From CBDDHT01 sp965228615 (lineage in GTDB: Bacteria > Pseudomonadota > Alphaproteobacteria > Rhizobiales > Methyloligellaceae): a DNA stretch of 64,000 nt. Below the pieces are notes generated by a model that made no database searches, was not told the origin of the DNA, and was given only the letters and a program-made list of their open reading frames with translations. A program made the position numbers and the translations under genes. The stretch is taken from positions 1,240,001 through 1,304,000 of the forward strand of contig CBDDHT010000004.1 of the NCBI GenBank assembly GCA_965228615.1. The letters are read 5' to 3'. Below, piece by piece: positions 24,558 through 33,137 of the stretch (positions within the stretch are counted from its first letter, which is position 1; every line of letters begins with the position of its first letter).

Positions 24558-25109
24558 TTCATAGCGCGTGATTCAAGCTCCTGGAAGCTTCAATCACAGT
24601 CGCGCTGTGGTCAACAAGTCCCGCCGGGTGATCTCAAAGGTAGATTTGTGACTGATGCTGAAGGGCAAGAAGCCGTCATCGGCGGATCAACAGGAAGGCC
24701 GATTTTGACCCGGAGCTGACACCAATGGACAAACAGGTTTGCTATTGCGTTGGCGCAACTTTCCCCCAATATCGGTGCTACACTCTGACCTGCGACTCGG
24801 GTGCCGATCGCTTCGCCTTCGACAGCGATGACATCACTGGCAAATGGAGATCGGATACGGTCACCAACTTCGAGTTGTGTGTCGACTGGATCGATGTTTG
24901 GTGGAGCGAATCCGACACTCTGGTCCACCAGGGCGAGACGGGCAGCTCTATCCAGCCAAAAAATGAGAATGCCCGTGACCTGAGCCCTTTGGCTCCCACT
25001 TTCATTTGGAGAGTCCTTGGGTTGAATATCTCACTGTTTCGAGTTTGGCGAGCGCGCTGGGCGTGGAGCCCTCAAATAGCGCACAGCGCGGGGTTACCGG
25101 TGATTAACC
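24558..25109. other. Transposon-derived or degraded DNA without a supported gene
   Basis: A near-palindrome gtgattcaagct / agcttcaatcac at 24569-24598 probably belongs to the IS5 end. Beyond it, a leftward frame (about 24611-24985) reads LVDQSVGFAPPNIDPVDTQL and VGDRIRSPFASDVIAVEGEA, which looks protein-like but lacks a start codon and a recognisable family. A rightward frame over the same DNA has poor composition. I treat the stretch as decayed mobile DNA. Confidence 0.45.
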
Positions 25110-25232
25110 GCTCAATGCCGAATGCGGTCTGACGGTGTTGTAGTCTTAGCGCCAGCGGGCAAGTTTGCGGCGCGCGTCGGCCAGGCTGACGAAGACCTCT
25201 TCATTCAACAACTCGTCACGCTTCCGGGCCAT
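25110..25232 (-). pseudogene. IS3-family OrfB C-terminal fragment
   Basis: The leftward reading ARKRDELLNEEVFVSLADAR, RKLARWR, stop, DYNTVRPHSALSG, stop matches the end of IS3-family transposases (normally RDELLNE...DYNTVRPHSALG). Two in-frame stops show decay. The fragment begins with an ATG behind AGGAGG, as an IS3 orfA would, with an IS-end-like sequence tgatcctcccccattaaatt on the minus strand near 25270-25291. It may be an orfA start fused to an orfB end by internal deletion. Confidence 0.7.
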
Positions 25233-25350
25233 CTCGGTCCTCCTGTCTATCTCTTGCTATCAAGATGGACCAATTTAATGGGGGAGGATCAGTTAAGCAT
25301 ATTGCATCTGATGATGTTGGACTCGATGCAGCTGCAGATTGCTGCAGTCA

Positions 25351-25384
25351 CTTGGATCATCAGGTCGAATGCTGATGATCCAAG
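25351..25384. repeat. 12-bp perfect inverted repeat
   Basis: The arms cttggatcatca and tgatgatccaag are separated by 10 bases. It lies between the IS3 remnant and the 3' end of the autotransporter gene. No U-run follows on either strand, so a Rho-independent terminator is doubtful. It may be a binding site or a transposon fragment. Confidence 0.45.
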
Positions 25385-25510
25385 TTAGTTGAAGCACGCG
25401 AATTCAGTAGCATGAGGCCACTTGAGAACGGAAAGGCTAAATGGATGTGGGCTCCGAAAGAGGCCTGCAAAGAGTGTTTGCCGAAATTTGGGAAAGAGGT
25501 CGATCACGCA

Positions 25511-27973
25511 CTAGTTCAGCGGCACAGAGAACTTTATCTCACCACCATAGGCTTCGAAATCGTCCGAGCCGATACCGTCGAAGTTGCCCGTAATGCGAAG
25601 ATTGATGCCCGAATAGTGGTCGAAAGTTAAACCGCCCTCGGCACGGGCCCGGAAAGCGTCAGGACCTGCAACGACGCTGCCGACTATCAGTTGATCCGCC
25701 TGATCGAAATTCCAAAGACCGTGCAATGTGCCGTGGGGGGCAATCACCGTGCCGTTTTTCCGAACATGTTGGTAGCTGATGGTCGGGCCAAAGGCCAGCT
25801 GTCCCAAGGATACCGTCTGGCTTGGGATGAAGACGCCAACGCTGTTTACAAAGCCATGCTGCCGATCCTCAACATAGGCCACCTTCGCGCTCGGGCTGAA
25901 GCTCAGAGCCCCATGCTGCCATTGACCCGTCAAACGGCCTTCGAAGAGCCAGCGGGTTGTGTCGAAATTATCCGTGATTCCATGGAGCAACGGGTTCGGA
26001 GAGGTGTTAAAGGGCGAGACATCGTTGTCGGAACGTCCGATGGCTGCGCGACCATCGAAAAACACAAACTCGCTTAGCCTTGCCATCACATAGGGTCCCG
26101 CCATCCAGCCGTCACCCTCGACATCGGTGCCAAGCGTAGCTGAAGTGTCGCGCGCCCAGTCATAGGAGACGTGTGCGCCAATCAGCAGGCGGTCGCTCAG
26201 AACATAATCGATACCCAGATGTACAACGCCCTGATGCCCGTCGCGATCTCCGCCGCCCGTATCGTCATCAAAATGCGAATAATGCCCTTCAGCCCAGATA
26301 TCGAGTGGCAGCGCCCGCATTTCGGTCGGGACCGACGCCAAGGGCCCCGCGCCTGAATTGCCGTCGGCTGACCGGCGTTTGTTGGCTGCAGCAAGTCCCA
26401 ATTGGTTCAGGCTGATGGCGAATGACATCACGCCCTCATTGAGATTGCCATCGGCCGTGAAGCCGAACGGCAGTCCATCGGGACCGGCGACCACACCCGT
26501 AAGGCGGTCCATCCAGCGCTGTTGATCGGGGCCGCTGGCAAGAAGCAGGTCGTTTCGGCGATGCAAGAAATTTTTGACGGTTGCCAACGTCTGGCGGCGC
26601 ACTTCCTCCTCATCGAAGAGCGATTCGACTATGAGGATGGCCGTCGCCGGCATGATGGTGCCGATACTCGAGGTCAGAACGCTTGTGGCGTTTGCGTGGT
26701 TGCCCGGTGTTCCGGAGGTGACATCGAGGCTGATGGTACAAATACTGTTCGCCGGCACTTCGCCGCCGCTGAAGCTGATCATACCGGCCCCGGGGATTGC
26801 GTCGATCATGCCAGCCGCGCATGTCGTCGAATTGTTCGGCGTTGCCGCCACCATGATCGCCCCAGGGAAGGTGTCTGAAAAGGCAAAACCCGTCACCGGC
26901 ACCGCATTGGCACTGTTGTCGATGGTGAAGGTCAATCTTGTCACTTCATTGACTTTGATTTTGTCGGGTGAAAACACCTTTGTGAAGGTCTGCTGCGGCA
27001 GCACCGTGAGTTGTGCGCTCGCCGTACCGCTGTCGCCATGAGACTGGGACGTCAGGTTGCCGGAGATGTTCGTGTAGACGTTTGGCGTGCTCGACGTCAC
27101 ATCCACGGAGACCGTGCAGGTCCCCCCTCCGGTGACGCTTGCTCCAAATCTGACCGGGCTACCGGTTTGCTCGAGTGTGATCGAGTTCGATGTTGTGGTC
27201 ACTGTCCCATCGGCACAAGTCGTCGACGGGTTCGGGGTAGCAGCGACCAAAAGCCCCGTCGGCAATGTGTCGGTGACAGACAGCACCCATGCGGGATCGG
27301 TACTCGCCGAATTGTCGATTGTTAGGGTTAGAGTCGAGATCTGACCTGAGCCGATCGTGGCGGGCGAGAAGCTTTTGGTGAAGGTCGGAGCTGTCACCGT
27401 CCCCACCGTCGATCCCACGGCGCTATTGATCGTGAAATCTTTGCCGCCGTTGCTGACAGTGATATCGGCTTCCAGACGATAGATCGTTCCGTCAACGAGG
27501 CTTTCGGCAATGACAGGGTATGGGCCGTCAGGCACAGTAAATGCTTCACAATTCACAAAAGGGAAGTTAACCCCATTCAACGAGCAGAATCTGAGATCGT
27601 CGTCATCTGCAAAGCTCAATCCATTATTTGCGCCGCCCCGAAGAACCTCGATGAGTGGTAATGTAGTGAAGGGCCTGTCGGGCTCTGCTTGTATCGTAAT
27701 ACTTCCTGGATTGCTTGCGACACCCAACGTGTCCTGGATAACGCAAGTGCCTGCATTAACGTCAAATTGGATTCCCGTACGTGTCGCTGAATTATGGCTT
27801 CCAGTGCATGTGACTTGCGCCGCTGCGTGATCGCGTTGTGAAGTCGTAATGAGCAGCACTAAGGCCAGTGGCAGCGCAGCCAGAAAGCCTCCCAACGCGA
27901 TGTTGCACTTATGCAACAATTTCCAAAAACTTCGCACTTTTGCCACCAACGCAATACTTGTGACATTACTCAA
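25511..27973 (-). CDS. Autotransporter with DUF11-like repeat passenger
   Basis: An 820-residue surface protein. A hydrophobic export signal covers about residues 26-45 (LGGFLAALPLALVLLI). A passenger follows with two similar beta-rich repeats, starting TFTKSFSPATIGSGQISTLT near 193 and TFTKVFSPDKIKVNEVTRLT near 332, each with TIDNSA and a CxxG/CTISLDVTS end. A linker (about 460-560) leads to an outer-membrane beta-barrel (about 560-820) with alternating aromatic strands. The protein ends in FSVPLN rather than a terminal aromatic residue, which is unusual. The first possible start is TTG with no clear ribosome site, so the N-terminus is uncertain. It lies beside transposon debris. Confidence 0.85.
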   Translation of the reverse strand: MSNVTSIALVAKVRSFWKLLHKCNIALGGFLAALPLALVLLITTSQRDHAAAQVTCTGSHNSATRTGIQFDVNAGTCVIQDTLGVASNPGSITIQAEPDRPFTTLPLIEVLRGGANNGLSFADDDDLRFCSLNGVNFPFVNCEAFTVPDGPYPVIAESLVDGTIYRLEADITVSNGGKDFTINSAVGSTVGTVTAPTFTKSFSPATIGSGQISTLTLTIDNSASTDPAWVLSVTDTLPTGLLVAATPNPSTTCADGTVTTTSNSITLEQTGSPVRFGASVTGGGTCTVSVDVTSSTPNVYTNISGNLTSQSHGDSGTASAQLTVLPQQTFTKVFSPDKIKVNEVTRLTFTIDNSANAVPVTGFAFSDTFPGAIMVAATPNNSTTCAAGMIDAIPGAGMISFSGGEVPANSICTISLDVTSGTPGNHANATSVLTSSIGTIMPATAILIVESLFDEEEVRRQTLATVKNFLHRRNDLLLASGPDQQRWMDRLTGVVAGPDGLPFGFTADGNLNEGVMSFAISLNQLGLAAANKRRSADGNSGAGPLASVPTEMRALPLDIWAEGHYSHFDDDTGGGDRDGHQGVVHLGIDYVLSDRLLIGAHVSYDWARDTSATLGTDVEGDGWMAGPYVMARLSEFVFFDGRAAIGRSDNDVSPFNTSPNPLLHGITDNFDTTRWLFEGRLTGQWQHGALSFSPSAKVAYVEDRQHGFVNSVGVFIPSQTVSLGQLAFGPTISYQHVRKNGTVIAPHGTLHGLWNFDQADQLIVGSVVAGPDAFRARAEGGLTFDHYSGINLRITGNFDGIGSDDFEAYGGEIKFSVPLN

Positions 27974-28422
27974 GCGTCGTTTCTAAGCCAGAATTTCCGT
28001 CAGAAATATGTCGTTCAATCCATGTCAGTCAGATTCCAGGTTTTCCCCTTCGGAATTCAAATGGTTGTGACATTTTCGACACGAGTAGCTGTAAATCCGC
28101 GCCATGATTGGGCCGGTCGCCTGCCATTCGGGGCTAAACCAGGATTAGGTGGCTCTCAGTCAGTGGCATGGCGCTGCAGAGCGCGTGGCGTAGTCGCGGG
28201 CGTAAGTGCTTAGACGGACAACACAAACAGGCATGGACCAATCAATCGGAGCTGATCACACCTTTTCGCGACTTTCTGCCAGCTCAAGTGAAGTCCGCCT
28301 CTGGCACGTCTCGGTCGTGCCACAATCGGATCGAAAACGGCTCATATCAAATGGTAACCGGTCGTCATCCGACTCGGGTCATCTGACTCGCATTTGAGAG
28401 TACACGGCCTGGAAAGAGAACC
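27974..28422. other. 450-bp non-coding gap
   Basis: No gene supported on either strand. Short frames lack ribosome sites and family character. It probably holds the promoter of the leftward autotransporter gene. AT-rich patches near 28000-28080 are the best candidates, but no clear -35/-10 pair stands out. Confidence 0.4.
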
Positions 28423-28953
28423 TCAGCCACAGGCCTGTTCGCTATCTGATATCAGGAAGACGCTCTTTGCTCCCTGATTTGCGACGAAGCCGAGATAGAG
28501 CGTTACGATACACCCGAGGGGGTGCTCACCAAGGTGGCGCTCTTCGATGACGTCACGCCTATATTTCAAGCTCTCGTCGATAACGCCATCGGAATTCTTG
28601 TCCACACCGACTGACAATTGGTAGAGAGTTTTCGCCCCTCCCGTACCCAACGCCGCTGTCGGCGGACAGACTAGAAAGCGCTTGTCCGGCGTATGTTGCG
28701 GATCGAGAAAATTATGACTCAGTTTTCCTTTGTGATGACAGAACGGTTTGCCGTCGCGCGTGACATTGATCTCCCATGTCGCACCCTCCAACTGATTGCG
28801 CTGTTTCCAGATTGGCAGAATGAGTTCGAAGATTCCGTGCTGCCCCTCTTGGAATCCAACGGACTGCGATGAGGCATGGTTTGTCGATCCCCATGTCCAA
28901 ATCAGCATGGCGCTCGCCGCAAAACAAAGCGTTCGCATCCAAGGTTTCATCAT
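28423..28953 (-). CDS. Small secreted hypothetical protein
   Basis: A 176-residue protein with a signal peptide (TLCFAASAMLIWTWGSTNHA) and a mature domain rich in beta-strand propensity. Four cysteines are present, including KPFCHHKG, FLVCPP, LGCIVTLYLG and the penultimate residue. DKNSDGVIDE resembles an EF-hand-type Asp loop. GGAG lies 4 bp before the ATGATG start. I do not recognise the family. It is probably periplasmic or released. It lies in the gene-poor accessory-looking stretch. Confidence 0.65.
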   Translation of the reverse strand: MMKPWMRTLCFAASAMLIWTWGSTNHASSQSVGFQEGQHGIFELILPIWKQRNQLEGATWEINVTRDGKPFCHHKGKLSHNFLDPQHTPDKRFLVCPPTAALGTGGAKTLYQLSVGVDKNSDGVIDESLKYRRDVIEERHLGEHPLGCIVTLYLGFVANQGAKSVFLISDSEQACG

Positions 28954-29023
28954 TCAACTCCAGCAAATGACACTCTGCAGCACATGGCGCTGCCCACAGA
29001 TCCGATCCACGCGCCCCATGCAC

Positions 29024-30481
29024 TCAGTCGAACCGTGGTCGCTCCGTCAGATAGTGTTGCTTCATCGGCTCGCGATAGATCGCCATGAGATCCGAGTTTA
29101 CATCGAGATTCGGCATCTGATCCATCGGCAGGAGCGGCTTGTAGACCATGCCGTCAAGTTCTTCCGCGAAACTGCGTTTCGCTGCCGCCACGCGGTCAGC
29201 ATCCAACAGAAAATCCAAGACTGTCCCTGCCAATGCCTTGGAACCTGCCAGCGCACCTTTGTGCGCGATACTCGACGCCAGTGCCACGCCCGCCGACCAA
29301 TGGTGAAAACGTGCACCGGGAATATTGCCGGGAAACCAGACACGTCCCATTGGAACCTTCCAGGAGATATCACCGCAATCGTTGGACGCCGCGATCATCG
29401 GTCCCGGTCCATCCAATCGGTCATAGGATGCATGCAAACCGACAATTGCCGCGTCCGTATTTTTCTGAACCTCGCGCGCCATCGCCTGTTCCTCGCCCGA
29501 CCACTCCGGCATCCCGATGGCTTCGATATTGGCTTGCATCGCTTCTGCGATTGTCCGATTGCACCGCACCGGCCATACGGCACTGCGCACATCCACATCG
29601 ACGCTCGTCTGCGTCATCAATGCAGCGCCTTCGGCGATTTTCTTCGCTTGTTCAAAGAGTTTTCCTGCACCGGATGCGTCCGGATGACGGAAGTTCCACC
29701 AGACCGATGCTTTCTCGGGAATAACATTCGGCTGCGCACCGCCATGGGTAATGACGCGGTGCGCCCGCATCGTCGGCTCCATGTGCTCGCGGAACTGTGC
29801 CATGCCCGTGTCCATCAGCACGACGGCATCGAGTGCATCCCGGCCATGCCACGGCGCCAGTCCGGCATGGGCAGTTTCGCCATGAAACGTGAAATCCGCC
29901 GAGATACAGGCGATCTGGACCTGCCCGTAGTTGGTCGAGAAACTGCCGCCGATATGGTTGTGAAACGCTAGATCGACATCGTCGAAATATCCGTCGCGGA
30001 CATAGAAAGGCCGTGCAAGCACGAGCTCTTCGGCAGGTGCGCCGAAAATTTTCAGGGTGCCGGGCAGACCATGCTTTTCCATGATGCTCCGCAGGGCGAG
30101 CGCGCTCGCGATCATCACGGCCGCATTGGCGTTGTGTCCTTCGCAATGACCGGGAGCACCGTCGACAATCGGTTGCTTCCGCGTGACATCCGGCATCTGC
30201 GAATTATCGGGAAGACCGTCGTACTCGGCGTGTAGCGCCATGACCGGTCTCCCGGAGCCGTAGGTCGCCAGGAATCCGGTTTCGAAACCGGAAATGCCGG
30301 TCTCGACCGCAAATCCGGCATCGCCCAGGAGTTCGGTCATCAAACGCGCCGACTCATACTCCTGCAATGACGGCTCACCAAAGTAGAACAGACTATCCGA
30401 CAGTAGCGCCAATGCGTCTCTATTGTCGTCCAGATAAGCGAAAAGCCCGGCCTTGAACTCGCTGCCGCTGTCTCCCGTCAT
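29024..30481 (-). CDS. M20-family amidohydrolase (AbgB-like)
   Basis: A 485-residue metallopeptidase-fold enzyme. Metal-site motifs are MALHAEYDGLP (about 82-92), GHCEGHNANAAVMI (about 111-124), APAEELVLARPF (about 148) and the dimerisation-domain FTFHGETAHAGLAPWHGRDA. NDCGDISWKVP and PGARFHHWSAGVA complete the set. AbgB-type members cleave p-aminobenzoyl-glutamate, and others cleave N-acyl amino acids. Substrate undetermined. The upstream methyltransferase gene is 27 bp away on the same strand. Confidence 0.88.
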   Translation of the reverse strand: MTGDSGSEFKAGLFAYLDDNRDALALLSDSLFYFGEPSLQEYESARLMTELLGDAGFAVETGISGFETGFLATYGSGRPVMALHAEYDGLPDNSQMPDVTRKQPIVDGAPGHCEGHNANAAVMIASALALRSIMEKHGLPGTLKIFGAPAEELVLARPFYVRDGYFDDVDLAFHNHIGGSFSTNYGQVQIACISADFTFHGETAHAGLAPWHGRDALDAVVLMDTGMAQFREHMEPTMRAHRVITHGGAQPNVIPEKASVWWNFRHPDASGAGKLFEQAKKIAEGAALMTQTSVDVDVRSAVWPVRCNRTIAEAMQANIEAIGMPEWSGEEQAMAREVQKNTDAAIVGLHASYDRLDGPGPMIAASNDCGDISWKVPMGRVWFPGNIPGARFHHWSAGVALASSIAHKGALAGSKALAGTVLDFLLDADRVAAAKRSFAEELDGMVYKPLLPMDQMPNLDVNSDLMAIYREPMKQHYLTERPRFD

Positions 30482-30508
30482 TGCTCACTCCTCAACGAAT
30501 TCGTGACG

Positions 30509-31549
30509 CTACGGCTTGCGGCACACGACCACTTTGGAAAGAAATGCATTCCAGGACGCCATGGTGGCGAGATTGGTATCGGCAAAGACCATTTCGACAT
30601 CGTCGCCGAGATAACTCTCGTAATAGGGTTCGTGGAACTTGGCAGGAAAGGCTTCGAGAAGGCCGTCGAAATCAGGACGATCGCCGAACTGCAGCGAGTC
30701 GATGAATATCAGCCGGCCGCCGGGTTTGAGTACCCTCGCAATCTCTCCGGCAACCCGGCGGCGGACATCCGCGGGAAGTTCATGAAACAGGAAAATACAC
30801 GTGACGACGTCCTGGCTTTCGTCGGCGAATGGGAGGCTTTCGGCGTTGGCTTGAAGCAACTCCACGCACCTGCGACCGGCAAGAAACCGATGTGCTTCGC
30901 TCAGATACGGGAGAGAGAGGTCGACGCCGGTGACGGGAACGACAGGATATGTCTGTGCCACCTGATCGATGAAGCGACCGGTTCCGCAAGCCACATCGAG
31001 TATCGAGAGGTGGCGCTGGTCACGCCCTCTAATCGCCTCGGAGAGCGGCCGAAGGGCCTGACGTCGCATCGCATTCGCAGCTCCCAGAAACAGGGTTTCC
31101 ACCTGCACATCGTACAACCGTGCCGACTTGTCCGTCAGATAGCCGCCTGACTGATAGTGAAAATTCTGCACGAAATAATCGGGTAGATCACCAGCTCCCG
31201 GCAAACTGGCTACTTCCGCCCCCTCACCGGCCTTGCGACGACGCATGGCCTCGGGAAGATCGGCAAACATCGCAACGGCTCGGCGCACCTGACGGAATAC
31301 CGGCCCATCCTCTCTCTCAGGCGAAGGGTAGACCCCGTCACGAACATTCTGTGCGTCCACAAGAAGGAGTTTGCCGAGATCCTGCATGAACTGGCGGGTC
31401 GAAGGGACAGGTCCGGACGGCCTATAGCGTGGCAAATCGCGGCCCAGGACATTCGTAACCCGGTCCGTTGCCTCGTGCAGACCCAAATACCAGCCGGTCC
31501 TAAGTGCCTGGCCCGCCAAATGGGCAACCATGCCGAATTGATCCGCCAT
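30509..31549 (-). CDS. Class I SAM-dependent methyltransferase
   Basis: A 346-residue protein with an N-terminal helical region of about 170 residues and a C-terminal Rossmann methyltransferase: motif I ILDVACGTGRFIDQVA (about 181-196), motif II GVDLSLPYLSEA, LQANAESLPFADESQDVV, and FHELPADVRRRVAGEIARVL, then RLIFIDSLQFGD. The long N-terminal extension occurs in UbiE/MenG-like proteins of alphaproteobacteria and cyanobacteria. The substrate is unknown. It lies divergent to the sirtuin gene. Confidence 0.85.
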   Translation of the reverse strand: MADQFGMVAHLAGQALRTGWYLGLHEATDRVTNVLGRDLPRYRPSGPVPSTRQFMQDLGKLLLVDAQNVRDGVYPSPEREDGPVFRQVRRAVAMFADLPEAMRRRKAGEGAEVASLPGAGDLPDYFVQNFHYQSGGYLTDKSARLYDVQVETLFLGAANAMRRQALRPLSEAIRGRDQRHLSILDVACGTGRFIDQVAQTYPVVPVTGVDLSLPYLSEAHRFLAGRRCVELLQANAESLPFADESQDVVTCIFLFHELPADVRRRVAGEIARVLKPGGRLIFIDSLQFGDRPDFDGLLEAFPAKFHEPYYESYLGDDVEMVFADTNLATMASWNAFLSKVVVCRKP

Positions 31550-31684
31550 CGTTTCACCTATTGCTGTTCGGGTCTCGATTATAAACCTTTCGTCGCCCGA
31601 TCACAGTGCGGCCCTTGCGCTTGGGTCTTTTGCGTATCAAGTTGGCTTCATTGCATAAAAATCCGGGGGAAACCGTTTCGACCA

Positions 31685-32389
31685 ATGAGCAACTATTCGC
31701 AGATTGTCGTCCTGACAGGCGCCGGTCTTTCCGCGGAGTCGGGTCTGGGCACGTTTCGTGACGTCGATGGCATCTGGACCAAATACGACCTCAGCGAAGT
31801 GGCGACACCGGAAGGCTATTCACGCAATCCGAAACTGGTTCTCGATTTCTACAATATGCGCCGACAAGGCGTCGCCGAAGCCCATCACAATGCAGCCCAC
31901 GAAGCGCTGGCAAGGCTTGAGCGCGAGCACAACGCAAACGTTCTGACCGTCACCCAGAATATCGATGCTCTGCATGAGTCGGCCGGCTCGAAGAACCTCA
32001 TTCACATGCATGGCGAACTGCTCAAGGCACTGTGCACCCGTTGCGGTTCCCGTCATGCCTGGCGCGAAGATATCGTCATCGACACCCATTGTCCGGCATG
32101 CGCCGAAATCGGTTGCGTCCGGCCCGACGTCGTCTGGTTCGGAGAGATGCCGTATCGCATGCAGGAGATCTATGACGCGCTGGCGAGTGCCGATCTGTTC
32201 ATTTCCATCGGCACCAGCGGGACAGTCTATCCGGCTGCAGGTTTCGTTGCAGAGGCCCGCGACACGGGCGCTCACACGGTGGAACTCAACCTTGAACCTT
32301 CGGAAGGCACATCCCTGTTCGCCGAGACCGTCTATGGGCCCGCAACCGAGGTCGTACCGGCTTATGTGGATAAGCTGCTTGGATCGTAG
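31685..32389 (+). CDS. cobB: NAD-dependent protein deacylase (sirtuin)
   Basis: A 234-residue class III sirtuin. Residues visible are LTGAGLSAESGLGTFRD (NAD site), TQNIDALHESAGSKNLIHMH with the catalytic His, the zinc motif CTRCGSRHAW and CPACAEIGCVRPDVV, and SIGTSGTVYPAAGF. It lacks the Tyr/Arg pair (YxxR) exactly in the SIRT5 spacing as far as I can see by eye, except the stretch FYNMRRQ, which may provide it. It removes acetyl or succinyl groups from lysines. The start is the ATG at 31685. Its 3' end overlaps the convergent tlyA gene by 28 bp. Confidence 0.92.
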   Translation: MSNYSQIVVLTGAGLSAESGLGTFRDVDGIWTKYDLSEVATPEGYSRNPKLVLDFYNMRRQGVAEAHHNAAHEALARLEREHNANVLTVTQNIDALHESAGSKNLIHMHGELLKALCTRCGSRHAWREDIVIDTHCPACAEIGCVRPDVVWFGEMPYRMQEIYDALASADLFISIGTSGTVYPAAGFVAEARDTGAHTVELNLEPSEGTSLFAETVYGPATEVVPAYVDKLLGS

Positions 32390-33129
32390 CGGGCGCCGAT
32401 CAGATATTCCTGATTGCCGTCGCTGCCCGAAATCTCAGATTCCACAACCCCATCGACAACCCATCCGTCCTGGCTCGCAAGCCATGAGCGCACGGTTTCA
32501 ATCGCCCCCTGTCTCATCGCGAGATCGCGAACGATGCCCCCTTTTCCGACGGCGTCGGGACCGACTTCAAACTGCGGCTTGATCAATGCGACCAGCCATG
32601 CATTTTCCGAAGCCAGCGCCATTGCCGATGACAAGGCCTTGGTAAGGCTGATGAAACTGACATCGGCAACGATCGCCGATACGGCCAAGGGAATGATCTT
32701 GTCGTTCAATGACCGCGCATCGGTACCCTCTAGTGACAGGACACGGGCATCGTCTGCCAGTTTGGGCGCAAGCTGACCCGAGCCGACATCTACGGCGTAA
32801 ACCTTTGCCGCCCCACGCTGAAGCAACAGATCCGTAAAGCCGCCTGTCGATGCGCCGATATCAAGACAATTTCGTCCCGATGGTTCGTATCCGAAGCGAT
32901 CCAGTGCCGGAGACAGTTTGAAACCGCCGCGCGACACAAATGCCGAAGCATCCGCGTCCATGATAATGGCGGCAGCTGCGCCGATCAGAAGACCTGCTTT
33001 TCGGGCAAGTGCCCCGTCCACGGTGACACAACCACGTGCAATCATGTCCCGTGCTCGCGAACGCGTCGGCGCCAGACCGCGCGCGACGAGCACCTTGTCC
33101 AGACGCTCGCGGCTCGTGTTTTCGGTCAA
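32362..33129 (-). CDS. tlyA: TlyA family rRNA 2'-O-methyltransferase/hemolysin-like protein
   Basis: A 255-residue protein with an N-terminal S4 RNA-binding domain (RLDKVLVARGLAPTRSRA, residues 9-26) and an FtsJ-like methyltransferase domain (NCLDIGASTGGFTDLLLQRG, AVDVGSGQLAPKL, VADVSFISLTKAL, LIKPQFEVGPDAVGKGG). TlyA methylates 16S and 23S rRNA in mycobacteria. Alphaproteobacterial homologues are usually found next to dxs, as here, where it follows after 8 bp. The start codon is TTG. Confidence 0.93.
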   Translation of the reverse strand: MTENTSRERLDKVLVARGLAPTRSRARDMIARGCVTVDGALARKAGLLIGAAAAIIMDADASAFVSRGGFKLSPALDRFGYEPSGRNCLDIGASTGGFTDLLLQRGAAKVYAVDVGSGQLAPKLADDARVLSLEGTDARSLNDKIIPLAVSAIVADVSFISLTKALSSAMALASENAWLVALIKPQFEVGPDAVGKGGIVRDLAMRQGAIETVRSWLASQDGWVVDGVVESEISGSDGNQEYLIGARYDPSSLST

Positions 33130-33137
33130 GATTAAAC

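Noticed and set aside
24725..25132. 135-codon rightward frame between the IS remnants
   Set aside because: Poor composition, no ribosome site, and it is antisense to IS3-derived sequence.
29024..30481. Long rightward frame (28796-29971) opposite the amidohydrolase as a separate gene
   Set aside because: It is rich in Arg/His/Cys as expected for an antisense shadow, while the leftward frame has full M20 motifs.
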